A stretch of DNA of 64,000 nt from FEB-7 sp963698265 (GTDB lineage: Bacteria; Pseudomonadota; Gammaproteobacteria; Burkholderiales; Usitatibacteraceae), in assembly GCA_963698265.1 (NCBI GenBank), contig CAVOQC010000004.1:124001-188000 (forward strand), given 5' to 3'. Positions within the stretch are counted from its first letter, which is position 1. The number at the start of each line of letters is the position of its first letter. Below are positions 17,574-26,317 of this stretch, in pieces. The position numbers and the translations under genes are program-made. The notes beneath the pieces are model-generated. The model was not told the origin of the DNA, did no database searches, and saw only the letters and a list, made by a program, of their open reading frames with translations.

Positions 17574-19109
17574 TCAGCGGCGCCCGCCGAGGATGGACCC
17601 CAGCACGCCGCGGATGATGCGTCGCCCGACTTCGCTTCCCATGGCGCGGGCCGCACTCTTGGCCGCGGCCTCGAAGGCCGTCTCCCGCGTCCTGCCCTTG
17701 CTCGCCGTGCCGCCGGGAAACCCGAGTTTGCCGAGGATCCCCCCGCCGCCGCCATCCGATGCTTCCACCGGCGTGCTTTCCCCGGGGGTGCGATCGGCCG
17801 CGCGGGCCGCGAGCTTTTCGTAGGCCGACTCGCGATCGACGGCCTTTTCGTAGTGGCCGGCGACGAGCGAGGCGCCGATCACCTTCTGCCGCTCCTCCTG
17901 CGTGATGGGCCCTATGCGCGAGCGCGGCGGGATGACGAAGGCGCGCTCCACGGGGCAGGGCCGCCCCTTTTCGTCGAGGAACGACACCAGCGCCTCCCCG
18001 ACGCCCAGTTCCGTTATCGCCTTGCCGACGTCGAGCGGCGGGTTGGGCCGGAAGGTGGTCGCCGCGGCCTTCACGGCCTGCTGGTCGCGGGGCGTGAAGG
18101 CGCGCAGCGCGTGCTGGACGCGGTTTCCCAGCTGCCCGAGCACCGTGTCCGGCACGTCGAGCGGGTTCTGGGTGATGAACCAGACGCCGACGCCCTTGGA
18201 GCGCACGAGCCGCACCACCTGCTCGATGCGATCGAGCAACTCCTTCGGGGCGTCGTCGAAGAGCAGGTGCGCCTCGTCGAAGAAGAAGGCGAGCTTCGGC
18301 TTTTCCGGATCGCCCACCTCGGGCAGCTGCTCGAAGAGTTCGGAAAGCAGCCACAGCAGCAGGGAGGCGTAGACGCGCGGGCTCGAGAGCAGCTTGTCGG
18401 CGGCGAGGATGTTCACCACGCCCCGGCCGTCCACCGTCTGCATGAGGTCGTCGAGCGCGAGAGCCGGCTCGCCGAAGAATTTCTCGCCTCCCTGGGATTC
18501 GAGCGTGAGGAGGCCACGCTGGATCGCGCCCACGCTCGCCGTCGAGATGTTGCCGTACTGCGTGCGAAATTGCGCGGCGTTGTCGCCGGCGTGCTGGAGC
18601 AGCGCCCGCAGGTCCTTCAGGTCGAGGAGCGCAAGTCCGCCATCGTCGGCGATCTTGAAGACCGCAGCCAGCACGCCGGCCTGGGTGTCGTTGAGATTCA
18701 GGATCCGCGCCAGGAGAAGCGGGCCCAGCTCGGAAACCGTGGCTCGCACCGGGTGACCCTGTTCGCCGAACACGTCCCAGAAGGCGACAGGGGAGGCGAG
18801 GGGCGTATGCCCGGCAAGGCCCAGCATCTCCACGCGCTCGGCGACCTTGGCATTCTTCCCGCCGGGCGCGGCGAGCCCGGCGAGGTCGCCTTTCACGTCG
18901 GCCATGAACACAGGGACGCCGGCCGCGCTCAGGGATTCCGCCAGGGTCTGCAGCGTGACGGTCTTGCCGGTCCCGGTCGCGCCGGCGATGAGGCCGTGGC
19001 GGTTGGCCATCCCCGGCAGCAGGCCGAGATCCACGCTGGATTTCGCGACGACGAGAGGGGCAAGCAAGGGATTGGCTCGAGCGAGAAGACGTTGCGGGGA
19101 TGGTACCAT
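17574..19109 (-). CDS. HerA-like ATPase, DUF853/YjgR family
   Basis: A 511-residue P-loop ATPase: Walker A GATGTGKTVT at about residues 42-51, Walker B KLAFFFDEAHLLFDD near 270, arginine-finger region GVWFITQNPLDVPD around 320. The C-terminal ~110 residues are Ala/Gly/Ser-rich with GGGGGILGKLG, ending GSILGGRR. YjgR proteins are related to the FtsK/HerA superfamily and are still uncharacterised. ATG at 19109 lies 36 bases from the divergent yebC start, so promoter elements of both genes must overlap coding sequence or be very compact. Confidence 0.88.
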   Translation of the reverse strand: MVPSPQRLLARANPLLAPLVVAKSSVDLGLLPGMANRHGLIAGATGTGKTVTLQTLAESLSAAGVPVFMADVKGDLAGLAAPGGKNAKVAERVEMLGLAGHTPLASPVAFWDVFGEQGHPVRATVSELGPLLLARILNLNDTQAGVLAAVFKIADDGGLALLDLKDLRALLQHAGDNAAQFRTQYGNISTASVGAIQRGLLTLESQGGEKFFGEPALALDDLMQTVDGRGVVNILAADKLLSSPRVYASLLLWLLSELFEQLPEVGDPEKPKLAFFFDEAHLLFDDAPKELLDRIEQVVRLVRSKGVGVWFITQNPLDVPDTVLGQLGNRVQHALRAFTPRDQQAVKAAATTFRPNPPLDVGKAITELGVGEALVSFLDEKGRPCPVERAFVIPPRSRIGPITQEERQKVIGASLVAGHYEKAVDRESAYEKLAARAADRTPGESTPVEASDGGGGGILGKLGFPGGTASKGRTRETAFEAAAKSAARAMGSEVGRRIIRGVLGSILGGRR

Positions 19110-19144
19110 TAGCCCCCTCGAAACTGAATGCGCGGCAAAGACCC

Positions 19145-19876
19145 ATGGCAGGTCACAGCAAGTGGGCGAACATCCAGCACCGCAAGGGCCGCCAGGACGC
19201 CAAGCGCGGCAAGATCTTCACCCGCCTCATCAAGGAAATCACCGTCTCGGCGAGGATGGGCGGGGGCGACCCCGACATGAATCCGAGGCTGCGGCTCGCC
19301 GTCGACAAGGCGACCGAGAACAACATGCCCAAGGACAACATCGAGCGCGCCATCAAGCGCGGCACCGGTGACCTGGAGGGCGTGAGCTACGAGGAAATCC
19401 GCTACGAGGGCTACGGCATCGGCGGCGCCGCGGTGATCGTCGACTGCCTGAGCGACAATCGCACCCGCACCGTGGCCGACGTGCGGCACGCGTTCTCGAA
19501 GCACGGCGGCAATCTCGGCACGGACGGATCGGTCGCGTTCCTGTTCCGGCACTGCGGGCAGCTCGTCTACGCACCGGGCACCAGCGAGGACAAGCTCCTC
19601 GGCGTGGCGCTCGACGCGGGTGCCGAGGACGTCGTCGCGAACGACGACGGGTCGATCGAGGTGATCACCGGCCCCCACGAGTTCTCGGCGGCGAAATCCG
19701 CGCTGGAAAAGGCGGGCTTCAAGGCCGAGGTGGCCGAGGTGACGATGAAGCCGACGGCGGACACGCAGCTGGCAGGCGAGGACGCCCAGCGCATGCAGAA
19801 GCTCATCGACGCGCTGGAATCGCTCGACGACGTGCAGGAAGTCCACACCACCGCGGTCATGGACGAGGCGCCCTAG
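19145..19876 (+). CDS. yebC: YebC/TACO1 family translation or transcription factor
   Basis: A 243-residue protein with the complete YebC signature MAGHSKWANIQHRKGRQDAKRG at the start (core GHSKWANI), three domains and IVDCLSDNRTRT in the middle. Older work described it as a transcription regulator; recent work on the family points to helping ribosomes through polyproline-type stalls. Placement directly before ruvC is the usual bacterial context. Start ATG 19145. Confidence 0.96.
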   Translation: MAGHSKWANIQHRKGRQDAKRGKIFTRLIKEITVSARMGGGDPDMNPRLRLAVDKATENNMPKDNIERAIKRGTGDLEGVSYEEIRYEGYGIGGAAVIVDCLSDNRTRTVADVRHAFSKHGGNLGTDGSVAFLFRHCGQLVYAPGTSEDKLLGVALDAGAEDVVANDDGSIEVITGPHEFSAAKSALEKAGFKAEVAEVTMKPTADTQLAGEDAQRMQKLIDALESLDDVQEVHTTAVMDEAP

Positions 19877-19888
19877 AGGCCGCCGCCC

Positions 19889-20410
19889 TTGCGCATCCTC
19901 GGCATCGATCCGGGCCTGCGGGTCACGGGGTTCGGGGTGGTCGGGCGCGAGGGCCAGCGCCTGGCCTACGTCGCGAGCGGCTGCATCCGCACCCGCGAAG
20001 GCGGCGAGCTGCCGGAGCGCCTGCGCACCATTCTCGACGGGCTGGCGGAGGTGATCGCCACCCATCGCCCGGAACAGGTCGCCATCGAAAAGGTCTTCGT
20101 GAACGTGAACCCGCAATCGACGCTGCTGCTCGGCCAGGCCAGGGGCGCGGCGGTGTGCGCGGCGGTGCTGGCCGACCTTCCGGTGGCCGAGTACACCGCG
20201 CTGCAGGTGAAGCAGGCGGTGGTCGGCAAGGGCAACGCGCACAAGGAGCAGGTCCAGGAGATGGTGAAGCGGCTGCTCAAGCTCTCCGGGCATCCCTCCG
20301 CGGATGCCGCCGACGCGCTTGCCTGTGCCATCTGCCATGCCCACGGCGGCCTCGGGATGGGAGCGCTGCCCACGAAGGGCCTCAGGATGCGCGACGGGAG
20401 GCTCGGGTGA
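19889..20410 (+). CDS. ruvC: Holliday junction resolvase RuvC
   Basis: RuvC cleaves Holliday junctions with RuvAB. The 173-residue length equals E. coli RuvC. Acidic catalytic residues are visible in GIDPG (Asp near residue 7), VAIEKVF (Glu near 67) and HPSADAADALACA (two Asp near 138-141). The start is TTG at 19889, supported by GAGG at about 19875 and the invariant RILGIDPG; no ATG is available in frame. The stop TGA overlaps the ruvA GTG by four bases. Confidence 0.96.
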   Translation: MRILGIDPGLRVTGFGVVGREGQRLAYVASGCIRTREGGELPERLRTILDGLAEVIATHRPEQVAIEKVFVNVNPQSTLLLGQARGAAVCAAVLADLPVAEYTALQVKQAVVGKGNAHKEQVQEMVKRLLKLSGHPSADAADALACAICHAHGGLGMGALPTKGLRMRDGRLG

Positions 20411-20979
20411 TCGGGCGCATCGCCGGCACGCTCGCCGAGAAGAACCCGCCGCACGTGGTGGTGGTCGCCCACGGCGTCGGCTACGAGATCGACGTGCCCA
20501 TGAGCACGTTCTACCACCTGCCGCGAACGGGAGAGACGGTCGAGCTCCTGACGCACCTCGTGGTTCGCGAGGACGCGCACCTGCTCTTCGGGTTCCTGAG
20601 CGCGGGCGAGCGAAGCGCCTTTCGCCAGCTCATCAAGGTGAGCGGCGTGGGCCCCAAGGTGGCGCTCGCCGTGCTTTCGGGGCTTTCCGTGGACGATCTC
20701 GCGGTCGCCGTCGCCTCCGAGGACGCGGCGCGCCTCACCCGCGTGCCGGGAATCGGCAAGAAGACGGCGGAGCGGCTGGTGCTCGAGCTTCGCGACAAGC
20801 TGCCGAGTTCCGTTCCGGCGGCGAAGTCGGCCGCCCCGCACGAACCGGACGTCCTCAATGCCCTGCTCGCCCTTGGCTATAATGCCCGCGAGGCGTCGGT
20901 CGCCATCCGCGGCCTGCCGCCCGACCTGGCGCTCACCGACGCGATTCGCCAGGCACTCAAGGTGCTCGCCAAGCCGTGA
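20407..20979 (+). CDS. ruvA: Holliday junction branch migration protein RuvA
   Basis: A 190-residue protein: OB domain at the N-terminus (MIGRIAGTLAEKNPPHVVV), two helix-hairpin-helix motifs (KVSGVGPKVALAVLSGL, RVPGIGKKTAERLVLEL) and the C-terminal RuvB-binding domain after an Ala/Pro linker. It tetramerises on junctions and loads RuvB. GTG start at 20407 is fixed by the conserved MIGRI sequence and by the GTGA overlap with ruvC; the stop overlaps the ruvB start in the same way. Confidence 0.96.
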   Translation: MIGRIAGTLAEKNPPHVVVVAHGVGYEIDVPMSTFYHLPRTGETVELLTHLVVREDAHLLFGFLSAGERSAFRQLIKVSGVGPKVALAVLSGLSVDDLAVAVASEDAARLTRVPGIGKKTAERLVLELRDKLPSSVPAAKSAAPHEPDVLNALLALGYNAREASVAIRGLPPDLALTDAIRQALKVLAKP

Positions 20980-22007
20980 TCGAAACCGACCGCCTGATGA
21001 CCGCGGCACCGGCTTCGCCGCAGGAGGAGGGCGAGGAGAGGGCGCTTCGCCCGCGCCAGCTCGCCGAGTACGTCGGCCAGGCCAAGATCCGCGAGCAGCT
21101 CGAGATCTTCATCACGGCGGCCCGGAACCGCGGCGAGGCGCTGGACCACGCGCTCCTTTTCGGCCCGCCGGGGCTGGGAAAGACCACGCTCGCGCACATC
21201 ATCGCGCGAGAGATGGGCGTGAACCTGCGCCAGACCTCGGGGCCGGTGCTCGAGCGGCCGGGAGACCTCGCGGCGATCCTCACCAACCTCGAGCCGAGGG
21301 ACGTCCTGTTCATCGACGAAATCCATCGCCTGAGCCCGATCGTCGAGGAGATCCTCTATCCCGCGCTGGAGGACTACCAGATCGACATCATGATCGGCGA
21401 AGGACCGGCGGCCAGGAGCGTGAAGCTGGACCTGCCGCCCTTCACGCTGGTCGGCGCGACGACCCGGGCCGGAATGCTCACCAACCCGCTTCGCGACCGC
21501 TTCGGCATCGTGGCGCGCCTCGAGTTCTATTCCCCGGACGAGCTCACGAAGATCGTGACCCGCTCCTCGGGCCTGCTGTCGATGGCGGTCGAGGCCGATG
21601 GCGCGATCGAGATCGCGAAGCGCGCCCGAGGCACGCCGCGCATCGCCAATCGCCTGCTGCGGCGGGTGCGCGACTTCGCGGAGGTGAAGCACGAAGGCCG
21701 CGTCACTGCGGAAATCGCGGATCTCGCGCTGCGCATGCTCGACGTGGATGCGATCGGGCTCGACCTCCTGGACCGGAAGCTCCTCCTCGCGATCGTGGAA
21801 AAGTTCGGAGGCGGTCCGGTGGGGGTGGAGAACCTCGCCGCGGCCATCGGCGAGGAGCGCGACACCATCGAGGACGTCCTGGAGCCCTTTTTGATCCAGC
21901 AGGGTTACCTCCAGAGGACGCCTCGCGGGCGCATGGCCACGGCGCTCACGTACCAGCACTTCGGGCTGCCCGGCGGGCCGGCGGCCGGCGGAGGGCTCTT
22001 CGGGTGA
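20976..22007 (+). CDS. ruvB: Holliday junction branch migration ATPase RuvB
   Basis: A 343-residue AAA+ motor: Walker A FGPPGLGKTTLA, Walker B VLFIDEIHRLSP, sensor GATTRAGMLTNPLRDRFG (Arg finger), and a C-terminal winged helix (QGYLQRTPRGR). It drives branch migration with RuvA. The start is GTG at 20976, overlapping the ruvA stop. Its TGA overlaps the following ybgC GTG, so ruvC-ruvA-ruvB-ybgC form one tightly coupled operon leading into tolQ. Confidence 0.97.
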   Translation: MIETDRLMTAAPASPQEEGEERALRPRQLAEYVGQAKIREQLEIFITAARNRGEALDHALLFGPPGLGKTTLAHIIAREMGVNLRQTSGPVLERPGDLAAILTNLEPRDVLFIDEIHRLSPIVEEILYPALEDYQIDIMIGEGPAARSVKLDLPPFTLVGATTRAGMLTNPLRDRFGIVARLEFYSPDELTKIVTRSSGLLSMAVEADGAIEIAKRARGTPRIANRLLRRVRDFAEVKHEGRVTAEIADLALRMLDVDAIGLDLLDRKLLLAIVEKFGGGPVGVENLAAAIGEERDTIEDVLEPFLIQQGYLQRTPRGRMATALTYQHFGLPGGPAAGGGLFG

Positions 22008-22447
22008 CGAAGATAGCGGTGAAGCCCCGGCTGCAGCCGGAGCTGTTCGTCTACTCCTTTCCCGTGCGCGTGTACTTCGAGAACACCGACGCGGGCGGCG
22101 TGGTCTACCACGGCGAGTACCTGAAGTTCCTCGAGCGCGCCCGCACGGAGTGGCTGCGTCACCTCGGCTTCGACCACCAGTGGCTCGCGAGGAACCATCG
22201 GATCGTCTTCGTGGTCACTCAGGCTGTCGTGGATTTCGTGAAGCCCGCCCGCCTCGACGACAACGTCGCGGTGAGCGTCCAGCTGGAGTCGCTCGGAAAG
22301 GTCCGCTGCGTGTTCTCCCAGGATATCCGCCGCGAGGACGACCTCCTCGTGCGAGCGAAGGTGACGGTGGCATGCGTGACGGGCGATGGCATGAAGCCCG
22401 TCGAGATTCCCGAGGCGCTGCGTCGCAAGATGCAGGCCTCGCTCTAG
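22004..22447 (+). CDS. ybgC: acyl-CoA thioesterase YbgC, tol-pal associated
   Basis: A 147-residue hotdog-fold thioesterase. The active-site motif YFENTDAGGVVYHGEYLKFLERART carries the catalytic Asp29 and His36, typical of the 4-hydroxybenzoyl-CoA thioesterase/YbgC family. YbgC starts the tol-pal operon in proteobacteria and acts on short or long acyl-CoA or acyl-ACP. The GTG at 22004 overlaps the ruvB stop; a much longer open frame upstream is only a shadow of ruvAB. About ten extra N-terminal residues exist compared with E. coli YbgC. Confidence 0.93.
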   Translation: MTKIAVKPRLQPELFVYSFPVRVYFENTDAGGVVYHGEYLKFLERARTEWLRHLGFDHQWLARNHRIVFVVTQAVVDFVKPARLDDNVAVSVQLESLGKVRCVFSQDIRREDDLLVRAKVTVACVTGDGMKPVEIPEALRRKMQASL

Positions 22448-22463
22448 GAAAGCCGAGGACAGC

Positions 22464-23153
22464 ATGATCGTAAGCCACGACCTCACCATCCTCGCGATGA
22501 TCGTGAACGCGAGCATCGTCGTGAAGGCCGTGATGGCGGTCCTCGTGCTCGCGTCGATCTTCTCGTGGACCTACATCTTCATGAAGGTCTTCGCCCTGCG
22601 CCGTGCGCTGCGCCAGGCCGAGGCGTTCGAGCGCGAGTTCTGGGGTGGCTCCGACCTGGTCGGCCTCTACCAGAGGGCCGCTGGCGGGCGCTACGTGGCG
22701 GCGGGCATGGAGCGCATCTTCGAGGCGGGGTTCAAGGAGTTCCTGAAGCTCAAGGGGCGCGCCGGCGCGGACGTGTCGGCGCTCCTGGAGGGAACGCGCC
22801 GCGCGATGAAGGCGACGCTCCAGCGCGAGGTGGACGCGCTGGAATCGCACCTGTCGTTTCTCGCGACCGTGGGCTCCGTGAGCCCGTACATCGGGCTCTT
22901 CGGCACGGTGTGGGGGATCATGAACGCGTTCCGGGGGCTCTCCAACGTGGCGCAGGCCACGCTCGCGCAGGTGGCGCCGGGCATCGCCGAGGCGCTCGTG
23001 GCCACCGCAATCGGCCTTTTCGCGGCCATTCCCGCCGTGATCGCCTACAACCGCTTCGCGCACGACATCGACCGGCTCGCGGGACGCTACGAGAGCTTCA
23101 TGGAGGAGCTCTCCAACATCCTGCAGCGCCAGGCCCACCAGCCGGAGCGATAG
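22464..23153 (+). CDS. tolQ: Tol-Pal system proton channel protein TolQ
   Basis: A 229-residue inner-membrane protein of the MotA/TolQ/ExbB family: one transmembrane helix near residues 17-38 and two near 130-150 and 170-195 containing GLFGTVWGIMNAF and EALVATAIGLFAAIPAV. With TolR it forms the proton-driven stator that energises TolA for outer-membrane constriction at division. Start ATG 22464; stop is directly followed by the tolR ATG. Confidence 0.96.
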   Translation: MIVSHDLTILAMIVNASIVVKAVMAVLVLASIFSWTYIFMKVFALRRALRQAEAFEREFWGGSDLVGLYQRAAGGRYVAAGMERIFEAGFKEFLKLKGRAGADVSALLEGTRRAMKATLQREVDALESHLSFLATVGSVSPYIGLFGTVWGIMNAFRGLSNVAQATLAQVAPGIAEALVATAIGLFAAIPAVIAYNRFAHDIDRLAGRYESFMEELSNILQRQAHQPER

Positions 23154-23561
23154 ATGCGACGCCGGCGAGCCATGAGCGAGATCAACGTCGTTCCCTACAT
23201 CGACGTGATGCTGGTGCTCCTCATCATCTTCATGGTCGCCGCCCCCCTCATCAACCCGGGCCAGATCGACCTGCCGAAGGTGGGGGCGAAGCTCAATCCC
23301 GCCGTGGCGCCGCTCGAGGTGCGCGTGCGCGCCAACGGCGACCTCGCCGTGGTGGACCGCTCGCGGTCTCCGGACGAAGTCCTCGTGAGGCGCGAGCAGC
23401 TCCTCGCGATCGTCCGGCAGGCGCAGCAGGACAATGCGGGGCAGGCCGTGGTGATCGCTGGCGACCGCAAGGCGCGATACGAGGAAATCCTCAAGGTCAT
23501 GGACATCCTGCAGCAGGGGCAGGTGACGCGCGTGGGGCTCCTCGCGCGCCCGGCCCAGTAG
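23154..23561 (+). CDS. tolR: Tol-Pal system protein TolR
   Basis: A 135-residue ExbD/TolR family protein with one N-terminal membrane helix (PYIDVMLVLLIIFMVAAPL, residues about 14-32) containing the Asp that carries protons, and a periplasmic domain. It follows tolQ without a gap. The basic leader MRRRRAM fits a cytoplasmic N-terminus. Confidence 0.95.
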   Translation: MRRRRAMSEINVVPYIDVMLVLLIIFMVAAPLINPGQIDLPKVGAKLNPAVAPLEVRVRANGDLAVVDRSRSPDEVLVRREQLLAIVRQAQQDNAGQAVVIAGDRKARYEEILKVMDILQQGQVTRVGLLARPAQ

Positions 23562-23570
23562 GCCCGCGCG

Positions 23571-24422
23571 ATGGGTCCGATGGAGGGGGGCGAGCGGCCA
23601 CGCCAGCCGGGAAAGATCCGGTCGATCCTGCTTGCGGTCGCGGTGCACGTGGCCTTCTTCGCACTCATCGTCTTCGGCGTGTCCTGGCAGAGCCGGCCCA
23701 CGCCGCCGGTCCAGGCCGAGCTGTGGGACAAGCTCCCGACCGGCAAGACCACGGTGGCGCCGAAGCCCGAACCACCGAAGCCCGAGCCGCCGAAGCCCGA
23801 GCCGCCGAAGCCCGAACCACCGAAGCCCGAACCACCGAAGCCCGAGCCAAAGCCGGAACCGGCCAAGCCCGATCCCGCGATCGCAGAGAAGCTGGAACGC
23901 GAGAAGCTCGCGCGGGAACAGAAGGAGCTGGAAAGGAAGGAACGCGAGCTGAAGGAAAGGGAAAAGAAGGAGCAGGAAAGAAAGGAGCTTGAGAAGAAAG
24001 AGCGGGAAAAGAAGGCTCGCGAAGCGAAGGCTGCAGCCGAGGCGAAGGCGAAGGCCGTGGCGAAAGCCGAGGCAAAGGCAATGGCGGAGGCCGAGGCCCA
24101 GGCGAAGGCCGTCGCGGATGCGGCCCGCGAGGCGCGGATTTCCGAGATCAATCGATACCGGGGGCGCATTAGCGATAAAATCAGGGGCAAGGCCAATGTC
24201 CCGGAGACCGTGCGGGATGGGACGGAGGTGCAGGTGCGGATCACGATCCTGCCGGGCGGCGACGTGCTCGATATCGTCGTCGTGAAGTCGAGCGGCAACG
24301 GCGTCTACGACACGGCGATCGAGCGGGCGATCCGCAGCGCGCAACCGTTGCCGGTGCCGAGCGACCCGGAACTTTTCAGCCAGTTCCGCAGCCTTACCCT
24401 GAATATCAAGCACGAACGCTAG
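23571..24422 (+). CDS. tolA: Tol-Pal system protein TolA
   Basis: A 283-residue protein spanning the periplasm: short cytoplasmic tail, one membrane helix (about residues 18-40), a proline-rich PKPEP repeat, a long charged coiled coil (about 105-190, rich in KELERKE and AKAVAKAEAKA), and a globular C-terminal domain (RGRISDKIRGKANVPE to the end) that contacts TolB/Pal. The C-terminal domain ends with the TonB-like VRITILPGG and VVKSSGN. It shares the operon with tolQR upstream and tolB downstream. Confidence 0.94.
   Translation: MGPMEGGERPRQPGKIRSILLAVAVHVAFFALIVFGVSWQSRPTPPVQAELWDKLPTGKTTVAPKPEPPKPEPPKPEPPKPEPPKPEPPKPEPKPEPAKPDPAIAEKLEREKLAREQKELERKERELKEREKKEQERKELEKKEREKKAREAKAAAEAKAKAVAKAEAKAMAEAEAQAKAVADAAREARISEINRYRGRISDKIRGKANVPETVRDGTEVQVRITILPGGDVLDIVVVKSSGNGVYDTAIERAIRSAQPLPVPSDPELFSQFRSLTLNIKHER
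23761..23850 (+). repeat. six tandem 15-bp repeats inside tolA
   Basis: Six consecutive 15-base units beginning CGAAGCCCGA encode repeated Pro-Lys-Pro-Glu-Pro. Units differ only at a few silent third positions. The tract forms a stiff periplasmic rod next to the membrane anchor, and could change length by slippage in 5-residue steps without breaking the frame. Confidence 0.9.
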
Positions 24423-24431
24423 CCGGGCCCT

Positions 24432-24447
24432 GGGCCCGCAAGGGCCC
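24432..24447 (+). other. GC hairpin just upstream of tolB
   Basis: GGGCCC (24432-24437) and GGGCCC (24442-24447) are self-complementary and enclose a GCAA tetraloop; a further GGGCCC at 24425-24430 could compete for pairing. It ends seven bases before the tolB ATG, where a ribosome binding site would normally be, so it may limit tolB translation. Confidence 0.35.
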
Positions 24448-24453
24448 GATGTC

Positions 24454-25725
24454 ATGAAAAGATTCCTGCTCGCCGTTCTCCTCGCCTTTGCCGCGCTCGT
24501 CTCGCGCGCGCAGCTCACCATCGACATTACGACCTCCGGCGGCCGCCAGATTCCGGTCGCGATCCTGCCGTTCGCGGGCGAGGCCGCCCAGCCGCAGTCG
24601 GTGAGCTCGGTCGTCGGCGCGGATCTCGCGCGCACCGGTCTTTTCCGGCTCGTGAACACGGTGGGCGTGAGCCCGATCCCCACCGAGCCCTCGGAAGTCA
24701 ATTTCATCGACTGGCAGGCGCGCTCCTCCGAGGCGCTGGTGATCGGCAAGATCGAACCGCTCCCGGATGGCCGCCTGGAGGTGCGCTTTCGCCTCTTCGA
24801 CGTGCAGAAGCAGTCGCAGCTCTCGAGCTTCTCCTACGTGATCGCGCCGGCGCAGCTGCGCGCCACCGCGCACCGCATCGCCGACGTCGTCTACGAGAAG
24901 CTCACCGGCGAGAAGGGCGTCTTTTCCACGAAGATCACCTACGTGGTGAAGCGCGGCACGCGCTACGAGCTCCAGGTCTCGGACGCCGACGGCGCCAACG
25001 CCCAGGCGGTCCTGGCCTCCAACGAGCCCATCATCTCTCCCGCGTGGTCTCCGGACGGCAGCCGCATCGCCTACGTTTCCTTCGACCAGAAGAAGCCCGT
25101 GGTCGTGGTGCAGAACCTCGCGCAGGGCACGACGCGCGTGCTGGCGAACCACCGCGGCAACAACAGCGCGCCTGCGTGGTCCCCCGACGGGACGAAGCTC
25201 GCGGTGACCCTCACGAAGGACGACATCTCCCAGATCTACGTGATCCCGTCCGGCGGCGGCGAGCCGCGGCGCATGGCCACGACGCCGGCCATCGACACGG
25301 AAGCGACCTTCTCGCCCGACGGGCAATGGATCGCCTTCACCTCGGACCGGGGAGGATCGCCCCAGATCTACCGCATGCCGGCCGAAGGCGGGCCCGCCCA
25401 GCGACTTACCTTCGAAGGCACCTACAACGTTCGCCCGCGCTACAGCCCCGATGGCAAGTCCATCGCCTTCGTGCAGCGCGAGTCGGGAAAATTCCGCATC
25501 GCCGTGCTGGAGGTGGATACCGGCCAGGTGACCGTCCTCACCGACGGCTCGCTCGACGATTCGCCCAGTTACGCGCCGAATGGCAAGATGATTCTCTACG
25601 AAGCCCAGGCCAACGGCCGCGGACAGCTCTCCGCGGTCTCGAGCGACGGCCGTGTCCGCCAGCGCCTCGTGTCGTCGTCCGGCGACGTCCGCGACCCGGC
25701 CTGGGGACCGTTGCCTACGAACTGA
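24454..25725 (+). CDS. tolB: Tol-Pal system beta-propeller protein TolB
   Basis: A 423-residue periplasmic protein: signal peptide (MKRFLLAVLLAFAALVSRA), N-terminal alpha/beta domain, then a six-bladed beta-propeller seen as repeated blade motifs SPAWSPDGSRIAY, APAWSPDGTKLAV, EATFSPDGQWIAF, RPRYSPDGKSIAF, SPSYAPNGKMILY. It docks Pal and TolA. No Shine-Dalgarno is visible before the ATG; a GC hairpin occupies that place. Confidence 0.96.
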   Translation: MKRFLLAVLLAFAALVSRAQLTIDITTSGGRQIPVAILPFAGEAAQPQSVSSVVGADLARTGLFRLVNTVGVSPIPTEPSEVNFIDWQARSSEALVIGKIEPLPDGRLEVRFRLFDVQKQSQLSSFSYVIAPAQLRATAHRIADVVYEKLTGEKGVFSTKITYVVKRGTRYELQVSDADGANAQAVLASNEPIISPAWSPDGSRIAYVSFDQKKPVVVVQNLAQGTTRVLANHRGNNSAPAWSPDGTKLAVTLTKDDISQIYVIPSGGGEPRRMATTPAIDTEATFSPDGQWIAFTSDRGGSPQIYRMPAEGGPAQRLTFEGTYNVRPRYSPDGKSIAFVQRESGKFRIAVLEVDTGQVTVLTDGSLDDSPSYAPNGKMILYEAQANGRGQLSAVSSDGRVRQRLVSSSGDVRDPAWGPLPTN

Positions 25726-25783
25726 GCGGGGCGCAGAATCCGCCAGTACGCATACCGAGCGCAATACCCAAAAGGAGCAGCCC

Positions 25784-26317
25784 GTGAAGAAGATCGTCCT
25801 GAGCATTGCATTGGCCACCCTCGTCGCAGCTTGCGGCAGCCAGGAAGTCAAGAAGGACGTGCCGGTCACCGACCGCACGACCGCGACGACGCAGCCGACG
25901 ACGCCGGGAACGACGCCCTCGACGTCACCCACCGCGCAACCGGTCATCACCGCCAATCCGCTCACCGACCCGAAGAACATCCTGAGCAAGCGCAGCGTGT
26001 ATTTCGACTTCGACTCCAACGTGGTGAAGGAGGAATACCAGGGGCTGGTGCAGGCGCACGCGAAGTACCTGGTTGACAAGCGCGGCATGAACGTCAAGAT
26101 CGAGGGCAATTGCGACGAGCGTGGCAGCCGCGAATACAACCTGGCCCTGGGCCAGCGGCGCGCCGAGGCCGTGAAGAAGGTGATGACCGTGCTGGGCGTC
26201 CAGGAAAGTCGCATCGAGACGGTGAGCTTCGGCGAGGAGAAGCCCGCCGCGGCCGGCCACGACGATTCCGCCTGGTCGCAGAATCGCCGCAGCGACATCA
26301 AGTATGCCGGCGAGTAG
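25784..26317 (+). CDS. pal: peptidoglycan-associated lipoprotein Pal
   Basis: A 177-residue outer-membrane lipoprotein: lipobox LVAACG with the lipidated Cys17, a Thr/Pro-rich linker (about residues 27-60) and an OmpA-like peptidoglycan-binding domain (VYFDFDSNVV, GNCDERGSREYNLALGQRRA) with the diaminopimelate-binding Asp and Arg. The start is GTG at 25784, preceded by AAGGAG at 25772-25777. The 3' end overlaps cpoB by 14 bases. Confidence 0.96.
   Translation: MKKIVLSIALATLVAACGSQEVKKDVPVTDRTTATTQPTTPGTTPSTSPTAQPVITANPLTDPKNILSKRSVYFDFDSNVVKEEYQGLVQAHAKYLVDKRGMNVKIEGNCDERGSREYNLALGQRRAEAVKKVMTVLGVQESRIETVSFGEEKPAAAGHDDSAWSQNRRSDIKYAGE

Noticed and set aside
20858..22003. Long upstream extension of the ybgC frame
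   Set aside because: It overlaps ruvA and ruvB in another frame and has shadow composition; ybgC starts at GTG 22004 with the GTGA overlap.
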